This document shows positions 1 to 5,038 of a stretch of 5,332 nt of DNA, piece by piece. The stretch lies in contig CAMEOC010000098.1 in the NCBI GenBank assembly GCA_945929285.1, positions 1-5,332 of the forward strand, given 5' to 3'. The DNA is from an uncultured Mucispirillum sp. (GTDB lineage: Bacteria > Chrysiogenota > Deferribacteres > Deferribacterales > Mucispirillaceae). The notes under the pieces were generated by a model that worked only from the letters and a program-made list of their open reading frames with translations, was not told where the DNA came from and searched no databases. The position numbers and the translations under genes are program-made. Each line of letters begins with the position of its first letter. Positions within the stretch are counted from its first letter, which is position 1.

Positions 1-808
1 AATATCTAAAAATCTGCTTCAAATATCTGTTATACTTTTAGGTTTTGGTATGCAGATAGGGGTTATATTAAAGGTGGGGTTTGCTTCCATTGGTATAACC
101 TTTACATCTATTGCCATAACTATGGTAATAGGGCTTTTATTAGGCAGGCTTTTTCATATAGAAAAAAACTTATCTATATTACTTACAAGTGGAACGGCAA
201 TTTGTGGTGGCAGTGCTATTGTAGCTATGGCGCCGGCTATAAATGCCACCCAAAGTCAAACTGCAGTTTCTATGGCTGTTGTATTTTTATTAAATGCTGC
301 TGGGCTTGTTATTTTTCCTATACTTGGCTATTTAATAGGTATGGATGAAGCTTCGTTTGGTTTATGGGCAGCTATTGCAATTCATGATACATCAAGTGTG
401 GTAGGTGCTGCTACCCAGTATGGTGCAGTTGCTGCAGGTATTGCCATTACTGTAAAATTAACTAGAGCATTATGGATATTTCCTTTGGCACTAGGTGTGG
501 CAAAGTTTAATAAATCAGAAACAAAACCGCCATTTCCATGGTTTTTAATAGGCTTTTTAGCAGCAGGTGTTATTACAATTTTAATACCAGCAGGTGAAAG
601 CTTATGGCACAGCCTTTCAATAGTAGGCAAGCATTTAATGACAGGCACATTATTTTTAGTAGGTGCAGGGCTAACACTAGGTGAGCTTTCAAAAGTAGGG
701 GTTCGTTCATTACTGGTTTCTATTATTTTATGGGTTGTTATTACCATAATTTCTTTTGCTGCTATTAGTATGGATTTATGGTATATATCACCAGATATTA
801 TAAAGTAA
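1..808 (+). CDS. yeiH: YeiH/UPF0324-family membrane protein (putative sulfate exporter), 5'-truncated
   Basis: Polytopic inner-membrane protein of the YeiH family (Cons_hypoth698, UPF0324), often annotated as a putative sulfate exporter; the substrate is not firmly established. The reading frame is open from base 2, so the gene begins upstream of the window. The 16 codons before the first visible ATG (position 50) read ISKNLLQISVILLGFG, which continues the family's conserved helix, so that ATG is internal. About 268 residues are visible against roughly 340 usual, leaving some 70-90 missing. Recognisable family signatures are the glycine-rich TSGTAICGGSAIVAMAPA stretch, the AIHDTSSVVGAATQYG segment, and a C-terminal helix pair around LVGAGLTLGELSKVG. 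Eight or so hydrophobic segments are visible. It ends with TAA 28 bp before the ZIP gene on the same strand, suggesting co-transcription. Family assignment is firm; transport of sulfate is only a family-level guess. Confidence 0.88.
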   Translation, partial: ISKNLLQISVILLGFGMQIGVILKVGFASIGITFTSIAITMVIGLLLGRLFHIEKNLSILLTSGTAICGGSAIVAMAPAINATQSQTAVSMAVVFLLNAAGLVIFPILGYLIGMDEASFGLWAAIAIHDTSSVVGAATQYGAVAAGIAITVKLTRALWIFPLALGVAKFNKSETKPPFPWFLIGFLAAGVITILIPAGESLWHSLSIVGKHLMTGTLFLVGAGLTLGELSKVGVRSLLVSIILWVVITIISFAAISMDLWYISPDIIK

Positions 809-836
809 ATTTTTAGTATATATGTGAGGTATATTT

Positions 837-1631
837 ATGGAAAGTAATCTATTCTTACTTGCTTTAATGGCAGGGCTTTTTACATGGGGTATGACTTCAG
901 CAGGTGCTGCCTTAGTATTTTTCTTTAAAACAATTAATAAAAATGTATTAAATATAATGCTTGGTTTTGCAGCAGGTGTTATGGTGGCGGCTTCTTTTTG
1001 GTCACTTTTACTGCCAGCACAAGAAATAGCAGCAGAATCAAATATGGTAGAATGGGTGCCTTTAATTGTAGGGTTTGCTTTAGGTGGAGCAGTGCTTATG
1101 GTTATGGATAAACTGCTGCCTCATTTACACCCAAACTCTAAAGACGGTAAGCCAGAGGGTATGAATTCAAACCTGAAAAAAAGTATATTATTAGTATTTG
1201 CTATAACACTACATAATATACCAGAAGGCTTTGCTGTTGGGGTTGCTTTTGGTGCCATGGCAAATGAAGGGGTAACACTGGCTTCTGCTATGATAGTTGC
1301 TTTAGGTATTGGCATACAAAATTTACCGGAAGGTGCAGCTGTTTCTATACCATTACGAAAAGAAGGTTATTCTAGACGCAGAAGTTTTATGATAGGTCAG
1401 CTTTCAGGGTTTGTAGAGCCTATTGCTGCTGTATTAGGTGCATATTTTGCATTTCACATGTCATTTTTACTGCCATATACATTATCTTTTGCAGCAGGTG
1501 CTATGATATATGTTGTGGTGGAAGAATTAATTCCAGAATCCCAGTCTGAAACCCATTCCCATGGAGCAACTATTGGTATAATGACAGGGTTTTTATTAAT
1601 GACATTTTTAGATACAGCCCTAGGCTTCTGA
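837..1631 (+). CDS. ZIP-family divalent metal transporter, GufA-like
   Basis: Inner-membrane carrier of the ZIP family, expected to bring Zn2+ or related divalent metals into the cytoplasm. The 264 residues give about eight membrane segments. The binuclear metal site is visible as HNIPEG (residues 126-131, TM4) and QNLPEG (161-166, TM5). The second motif has Gln in place of the His found in ZupT, as is usual for GufA-type members. A conserved EELIPES (229-235) follows in TM7, then a His-rich HSH (240-242). A short loop with HLHP (96-99) between TM3 and TM4 may help metal capture. The ATG is preceded by TGAGGT with a 6-nt gap, a good ribosome binding site. It lies 28 bp downstream of the yeiH-like gene, probably in the same operon. 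The last residue (Phe264) and TGA stop come from a tandem duplication of the gene's own 3' end; the original stop was probably TAA at 1707-1709, giving a protein ending in TALG. Metal specificity cannot be told from sequence. Confidence 0.92.
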   Translation: MESNLFLLALMAGLFTWGMTSAGAALVFFFKTINKNVLNIMLGFAAGVMVAASFWSLLLPAQEIAAESNMVEWVPLIVGFALGGAVLMVMDKLLPHLHPNSKDGKPEGMNSNLKKSILLVFAITLHNIPEGFAVGVAFGAMANEGVTLASAMIVALGIGIQNLPEGAAVSIPLRKEGYSRRRSFMIGQLSGFVEPIAAVLGAYFAFHMSFLLPYTLSFAAGAMIYVVVEELIPESQSETHSHGATIGIMTGFLLMTFLDTALGF

Positions 1632-1707
1632 AACCCATTCCCATGGAGCAACTATTGGTATAATGATAGGGTTTTTATTAATGACATTTTAGATACAGCC
1701 CTAGGCT
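1545..1707 (+). repeat. Tandem duplication of the ZIP gene 3' end (82 bp + 81 bp)
   Basis: Copy 1 (1545-1626) is coding; copy 2 (1627-1707) starts at the very next base. Both begin TCTGAAACCCATTCCCATGG and end GATACAGCCCTAGGCT. They differ by one substitution (C1585 versus T1667, an ACA Thr codon in copy 1) and a run of five T (1605-1609) versus four T (1687-1690). The ZIP frame leaves copy 1 straight into TTC-TGA at the start of copy 2, so the repeat supplies the present stop. At the end of copy 2 the equivalent position reads CTA-GGC-TAA, the probable original stop. Copy 2 is therefore a non-coding relic between two convergent genes, and its end overlaps the stop codon of the opposing EamA gene by two bases. 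Confidence 0.95.
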
Positions 1708-2581
1708 AATGCTTTTTATTTGATATAAATAAACCAAGAATAATAAGTATTATACCTATTATAGAATAAAAAGTAAGCTTTTCTTTTAAAATAATAATAG
1801 AAGAAATAACAGTCATTACAGGTATAAAGTAAATATATATACTTGTTTTGACTGTTCCTAAAATATTAACAGCATAAGACCATGTAACAAAGCACAAAGC
1901 CGATGCACCAAAACCTAAAAACAATAAATTACCAATATTTTTAATATTTAAAAAGCTTTCTAATTCCACATCAACCCCAGTATATAAAAGGTATGGCAGT
2001 GTAAATATAAGCCCATAAAAAAATATCTTTCTTGTGGACTGAATAGGGTGAATATTTAAAAAACTTATCTTTTTTACAAATAATGAATAAAAAGCCCATG
2101 AAACTGCAGCAAGTAATGCTAAAATATCGCCAGTTGGCTTTATTTTAAGCATAAAAGCACCGTTGAATATAATAAATGATACACCAGTTAAAGCTAAAAG
2201 CATACCTGCAAAAAATAAAAAGTTAAGCTTGTCATCTTTTAAAAATAAGTAAGCAAGCAGGGCAGATATAAAAGGGGAAATGGAAACAAGCATTCCCACA
2301 TTAGAAGCATAAGTATAGGAAAGGGCAGTATTTTCCAATAGCAGATATAAGCATATACCAAAAAGCCCGGCAGCTGCAAATAAAAGCTCATCTTTTACTT
2401 TAAATATTTTTGCTGTTTTAGGGTATATTAGAAAAAGGGCAATAAAACCTAGTAAAAACCGAATAAATAATATTTCTGCAGGGGAAAAAGCACTTAATAA
2501 AACTTTTGTAGAAACAAAAGTAAGCCCCCATATAAATACAGTAAAAAAGGCAATTAAATGCCCAAAAGATTCTTTTTTCAT
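1706..2581 (-). CDS. DMT-superfamily transporter, two EamA domains
   Basis: Inner-membrane permease of the drug/metabolite transporter superfamily. Such proteins usually export amino acids or other small metabolites, and the substrate here is unknown. The 291 residues match the usual length of about 290-300, with ten predicted hydrophobic helices in two EamA repeats (about residues 7-140 and 150-286). The first repeat opens with the typical pattern FIWGLTFVSTKVLL...SPAEILFIRFLLG. The second starts near GDILALLAAVSWAFYSLFVKK and ends in ILKEKLTFYSIIGIILIILGLFI, with a lysine-rich tail NKKH that places the C-terminus in the cytoplasm. The ATG is preceded by GCAGGA about 6 nt upstream. The gene lies 75 bp after the sigma factor gene and has its own candidate promoter. 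It converges on the ZIP gene; its TAG (1706-1708) touches the duplicated ZIP end. No clear terminator is seen downstream. Confidence 0.9.
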   Translation of the reverse strand: MKKESFGHLIAFFTVFIWGLTFVSTKVLLSAFSPAEILFIRFLLGFIALFLIYPKTAKIFKVKDELLFAAAGLFGICLYLLLENTALSYTYASNVGMLVSISPFISALLAYLFLKDDKLNFLFFAGMLLALTGVSFIIFNGAFMLKIKPTGDILALLAAVSWAFYSLFVKKISFLNIHPIQSTRKIFFYGLIFTLPYLLYTGVDVELESFLNIKNIGNLLFLGFGASALCFVTWSYAVNILGTVKTSIYIYFIPVMTVISSIIILKEKLTFYSIIGIILIILGLFISNKKH

Positions 2582-2610
2582 ATTTTTCCTGCAACTAATT
2601 TTACTATGTA

Positions 2611-2639
2611 AATATATAATACATTTAAAGAAATTACAA
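2611..2639 (-). promoter_or_regulatory. Candidate sigma-70 promoter for the EamA transporter gene
   Basis: Read on the minus strand, TTGTAA (2639-2634) and TATATT (2616-2611) are separated by 17 bases, in the 75-bp gap between the sigma factor gene and the transporter start at 2581. This would put transcription start near 2604 and give a leader of about 23 nt. The gap is very AT-rich, so chance matches to a -10 box are expected; no experimental support can be inferred. Confidence 0.4.
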
Positions 2640-2656
2640 GATAATAAATTATATTA

Positions 2657-3361
2657 TTAGTTTAGGTAGTCATTAAGGCGTTTTTTTAGTGCTTTCTTTT
2701 TTAGTTTTTCTAAAGCTCTGTTTTCAAGCTGCCTAACTCGTTCCCTAGAAACTCCCATAATTTCCCCAAGTTCCTCTAAAGTTTTTGGGGATTCACCATC
2801 AAAACCATATCTTTTCATAATAATTTCTGCTTCCCTTGGGTCTAAGCTTGATATTATCTCATCAATAGATGATTTTAATGTTTTTGCAATTATTGCTTTT
2901 TCCACATTTGTTTCTTCATCTTCTAAAGATTCTAAAAATGTTTTATCATCTTCATTACCTATATAGTTATCTAATGAAAGGTATGACTTTGAAGCCATAA
3001 GCACTTCTTCAATATCATCAACTGAAATAGATGTAGCTTCACTTAATTCTTTAGTAGAAGGTGCTCTGCCAAGTTCTTTTGTAAGTTTTTCAGTGGCAGA
3101 ATTTATTTTATATAAATAGTTAGTATGTTTTACAGGTAATTTTACAGTGCTGCCTTGTTCATTTAAAGCTTGCACAATAGCTTGCTTTATCCACCATACT
3201 GCATAAGTAATAAATTTTGTGCCTTTAGAAGGGTCATACCTTTTTGCTGCTTCTAAAAGACCAATATTGCCTTGGTTTATTAAATCAAGCAATGGCACAT
3301 CTAAATTTTTATATTTATTAGCAATAGAAACCACAAACTTTAAATTAGCAAGAATAAGCAT
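2657..3361 (-). CDS. Sigma-70 family RNA polymerase sigma factor, regions 2 to 4 (3' part of a broken gene)
   Basis: A 234-residue open frame holding the core-binding and promoter-recognition parts of a group 1/2 sigma-70 factor. Visible in order: region 2.1 (LILANLKFVVSIANKY, residues 2-17); region 2.2 (LLDLINQGNIGLLEAAKRYD, 24-43); regions 2.3-2.4 with the melting and -10 recognition helix (GTKFITYAVWWIKQAI, 47-62); region 3.0 (NEQGSTVKLPVKH, 67-79); region 3.1; and region 4.2 with the -35 helix-turn-helix (TLEELGEIMGVSRERVRQLE, about 194-213). The KLPVKH and VWWIKQAI patterns point to the RpoD/RpoS class rather than RpoH. The frame remains open upstream of this ATG for 15 more codons, reading ALGYRIRNGDKEALK, which is genuine end-of-region-1.2 sequence, up to TAA at 3407-3409. 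Met3361 is thus internal to the family domain, and the true 5' end is in another frame. The rest of the frame shows no decay. Confidence 0.88.
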   Translation of the reverse strand: MLILANLKFVVSIANKYKNLDVPLLDLINQGNIGLLEAAKRYDPSKGTKFITYAVWWIKQAIVQALNEQGSTVKLPVKHTNYLYKINSATEKLTKELGRAPSTKELSEATSISVDDIEEVLMASKSYLSLDNYIGNEDDKTFLESLEDEETNVEKAIIAKTLKSSIDEIISSLDPREAEIIMKRYGFDGESPKTLEELGEIMGVSRERVRQLENRALEKLKKKALKKRLNDYLN

Positions 3362-3363
3362 TT

Positions 3364-3558
3364 TTAAGGCTTCTTTATCGCCATTTCGAATACGGTAGCC
3401 AAGGGCTTATAAGCTGAAATACTTTTGAAATATTGTTGTAATGCATCTTCTGCTGTATTATCATTAAGCTCTGTAACAGGGTCAATATTCAAATCAAGTA
3501 TTTCATCATCAATATTATTTATATTTTCACTTTGTTGGTTAATTTCTTTTTCTTCCAT
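3364..3558 (-). CDS. Sigma factor region 1.2 fragment (5' part of the broken gene)
   Basis: A 64-residue frame with an acidic, unstructured N-terminus (MEEKEINQQSENINNIDDEI) followed by EDALQQYFKSISAYKPL, the start of sigma region 1.2. After that the frame runs into unrelated residues (ATVFEMAIKKP) and stops at TAA 3364-3366, because the continuation lies in another frame. The ATG at 3558 is preferred over an in-frame ATG at 3588: it follows a strong AGGGG ribosome binding site by 6-7 nt, and the upstream ATG lies at the candidate -10 box. There is no sigma region 1.1, so the intact ancestor would be a short factor of about 310 residues, more like a group 2 sigma than a typical housekeeping RpoD. 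Taken alone this fragment is unlikely to be functional. Confidence 0.75.
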   Translation of the reverse strand: MEEKEINQQSENINNIDDEILDLNIDPVTELNDNTAEDALQQYFKSISAYKPLATVFEMAIKKP

Positions 3559-3570
3559 TTTTTCCCCTGT
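3559..3570 (-). promoter_or_regulatory. Ribosome binding site that fixes the sigma gene start
   Basis: On the minus strand the sequence ACAGGGGAAAAA immediately precedes ATG 3558. The AGGGG core complements the 16S rRNA 3' end at a normal distance and selects this ATG over the in-frame ATG 30 bases upstream at 3588. Confidence 0.75.
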
Positions 3571-3578
3571 GAATAGCA

Positions 3579-3607
3579 ATAATATCATATTTTTTATATT
3601 TTGTCAT
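3579..3607 (-). promoter_or_regulatory. Candidate sigma-70 promoter for the sigma factor gene
   Basis: Read on the minus strand, ATGACA (3607-3602) and TATTAT (3584-3579) are 17 bases apart, close to the TTGACA/TATAAT consensus. Transcription would begin near 3572, only about 14 nt before the ATG at 3558 and just upstream of its AGGGG ribosome binding site. The box lies between the upstream terminator (3643-3669) and the gene, which supports an independent transcription unit. AT-richness of the spacer limits confidence. Confidence 0.5.
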
Positions 3608-3628
3608 TTATAAATTTATAATTTAAGC

Positions 3629-3669
3629 AGATAAATAAAAAAGCTCCATAATTTATAAAATTATGGAGC
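3629..3669 (-). terminator. Rho-independent terminator of the fcc operon
   Basis: A perfect inverted repeat, GCTCCATAATTT (3643-3654) and AAATTATGGAGC (3658-3669) around a 3-base loop, gives a 12-bp stem. On the minus strand it is followed by TTTTTTATTTAT (from 3642 downward), the expected U-tract. It lies 44 bp beyond the fccB stop codon and separates the fcc operon from the sigma gene. The plus-strand side lacks a comparable T run, so it acts on minus-strand transcripts. Confidence 0.92.
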
Positions 3670-3712
3670 ATATTAAAATTTATAATGATAATTTTAACTT
3701 AAAAATTAACCA

Positions 3713-5038
3713 TTAAATAAAAGTATCTGAAAGTATGTTGTTACCCCAGCTATGGCCATTAACTCTGTTTTCTACAGAAGCATCTTTAGGTATACCATTT
3801 GCACCGTTTCTAGTAACAATTTTATTTTTCTCTGCACTGTATTCATATACAGTAGCAATCCAAATACCTTCAGTTTCGCTAACTAAGCTGTAGCAAGTGT
3901 TACCAACAAAAGGAACAAGAGGTTCTTTGCCAGCAAAAATTCTTACTAAGTTTTCAGCAACTACTTTACCAGTAGCATTAGCAATAGTACCAGATTTAGG
4001 CATTTCTGTAACAACTGCAGAATCAATAGCATCGCCTATAACATATACATCTTTTTTAAGTGTAGATTCAAATGTTTTAGGGTCAACACTAGCCCATTTT
4101 TTACCTTCTTCCACAAGACCTAAAGTAAACACAAGTTCACCAGCTTTTTGATTTGGAACAAAGTTTATTAATGTGCCTTTAAATTCGCCTTTATCTGTTT
4201 TAACTATTTTTTTATCATAGTCAATGCCTGTTACATTAACACTTGGAATGTAAGTTAACACATCTTTATAAGTGGTGTTAAATGCTTTTTCAAATAATGG
4301 TTTTTTACTCATTATTTGTGGGTTAGGGTCAAGAACTATAACTTTTGCACCTTTTTTAAGAGCAGCATTACCATATAAACATGCTCTTTCATATGGTCCA
4401 GGTGGGCAGCGATATAAAGCTAAAGGTGTTCTGAAAATAACAGTATCTCCAGCTTTGATTTGGCTAACCATATCTCTTAACTGTTCTGTTTGTTTACCAG
4501 CAATCCAAGCATGTGGAATAGCTGCTTGTTTATCATCAGTAAAGTTAAGAGCAGGGTCATAATCCATGCTAATACCAGGGGATACAACTAATTTATCATA
4601 AGCAATATCGCCAGCACTTGTTTTTAATATTTTTTTCTCGCTGTCAATGCCTCTAACTTCTGCCTGCCTAAAGTCTATACCGTGGTTATCAGCAAGTCTT
4701 TTTAAAGGCATAGTAATTTCGCTAATATCTCTTAAGCCAAAAATAACTTCGTTACTCATAGCACAAGAAACATGTTCAGCATTTCTATCAACTAATATTA
4801 CATTGATAGCAGGGTTTAATATTTTTAAATATTTAGCAGTAGTAGCACCACCGTAACCACCACCTGCAATAACTACAGTGTGGCCTGCTTTTTTAGCTTC
4901 TGCTTTTGGTTCTGCACCAGCAGGAGCAGCAGTAGGTTGTTGTTCAGATTTTTTACAGCCAGCAAGTCCAAATAATGAAAGAGATGCTGCAGAAACAGCT
5001 GTTGTTTTAACAAAATTTCTTCTTGAAAGTTTTTTCAT
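3713..5038 (-). CDS. fccB: Flavocytochrome c sulfide dehydrogenase, flavoprotein subunit (FccB)
   Basis: FAD-dependent periplasmic subunit that oxidises sulfide to sulfur or polysulfide and passes electrons to its cytochrome c partner. The 441 residues start with a Tat signal (SRRNFVK, residues 5-11), a hydrophobic stretch, then LAGC (25-28), which fits a lipobox, and an Ala/Pro/Lys-rich linker to about residue 52. The FAD-binding fold begins with VVIAGGGYGG (55-64). Cys92 in SCAMSNEVIFG matches the cysteine that binds FAD covalently in Allochromatium FccB (Cys42). Cys211 in YRCPPGPYERA matches its redox cysteine Cys161. The partner cysteine (Cys337 there) is replaced by Ile338 in IGDAIDSAVVTEMPKSG. 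The FCSD flavin-binding C-terminal domain is present (NTCYSLVSETEGIWIATVYEY, 380-400, and SWGNNILSDTF near the end). The ATG follows GAGGTG by 5 nt and overlaps the cytochrome stop in ATGA, so the two genes are translationally coupled. A strong terminator follows. Assignment is secure; catalytic competence is less so because of the missing cysteine. Confidence 0.93.
   Translation of the reverse strand: MKKLSRRNFVKTTAVSAASLSLFGLAGCKKSEQQPTAAPAGAEPKAEAKKAGHTVVIAGGGYGGATTAKYLKILNPAINVILVDRNAEHVSCAMSNEVIFGLRDISEITMPLKRLADNHGIDFRQAEVRGIDSEKKILKTSAGDIAYDKLVVSPGISMDYDPALNFTDDKQAAIPHAWIAGKQTEQLRDMVSQIKAGDTVIFRTPLALYRCPPGPYERACLYGNAALKKGAKVIVLDPNPQIMSKKPLFEKAFNTTYKDVLTYIPSVNVTGIDYDKKIVKTDKGEFKGTLINFVPNQKAGELVFTLGLVEEGKKWASVDPKTFESTLKKDVYVIGDAIDSAVVTEMPKSGTIANATGKVVAENLVRIFAGKEPLVPFVGNTCYSLVSETEGIWIATVYEYSAEKNKIVTRNGANGIPKDASVENRVNGHSWGNNILSDTFI

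Larger units (their letters stand above)
2657..3558 (-). pseudogene. Sigma-70 family factor, whole gene, frame broken in region 1.2
   Basis: The two sigma fragments form one gene. The 5' frame gives YFKSISAYK(PL) and the 3' frame gives (AL)GYRIRNGDKEALKMLILANLKFVVSIANKY, which join to a continuous region 1.2-2.1 except that the usual LT-x-x-E-E stretch is missing. Bases 3398-3408 are read as K-P-L in one frame and A-L-G in the other. Family alignment (for example the SigA pattern NLLSAQEEIELAKRI) expects 11 codons from the K to the G position where only 8 bases are present. That indicates a net loss of about 25 bp, not a single-base slip. The gene is either a recent pseudogene, a split but still partly translated gene, or a sequence or assembly error. 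Everything downstream of the break is intact. Confidence 0.75.

Noticed and set aside
382..747. Long open frame on the minus strand inside the yeiH-like gene
   Set aside because: Its product has no recognisable domain, and the opposite strand encodes a clear membrane protein over the same bases; it is an antisense shadow.
1616..1626. Short palindrome AGCC-CTA-GGCT at the ZIP gene end (second copy at 1697-1707)
   Set aside because: The stem is only 4 bp and is not followed by a T-tract on either strand; it appears twice only because the segment is duplicated, so it was not called a terminator.
1545..1707. CRISPR-like, insertion-site or attachment-site interpretation of the repeat
   Set aside because: There are only two head-to-tail copies with no spacer, and the unit is the coding sequence of the adjacent gene; no integrase, transposase or terminal inverted repeats are nearby.
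3559..3588. Alternative upstream start (ATG 3588) for the sigma 5' fragment
   Set aside because: It would place the candidate -10 box and the AGGGG ribosome binding site inside the coding region and add a hydrophobic MILLLFTGEK leader not expected in a sigma factor.
2657..3588. Programmed ribosomal frameshift as the explanation for the two sigma frames
   Set aside because: No classic slippery heptamer with a downstream structure is visible at the junction, and a shift would still leave about eight conserved region 1.2 residues missing; a deletion explains the data better.
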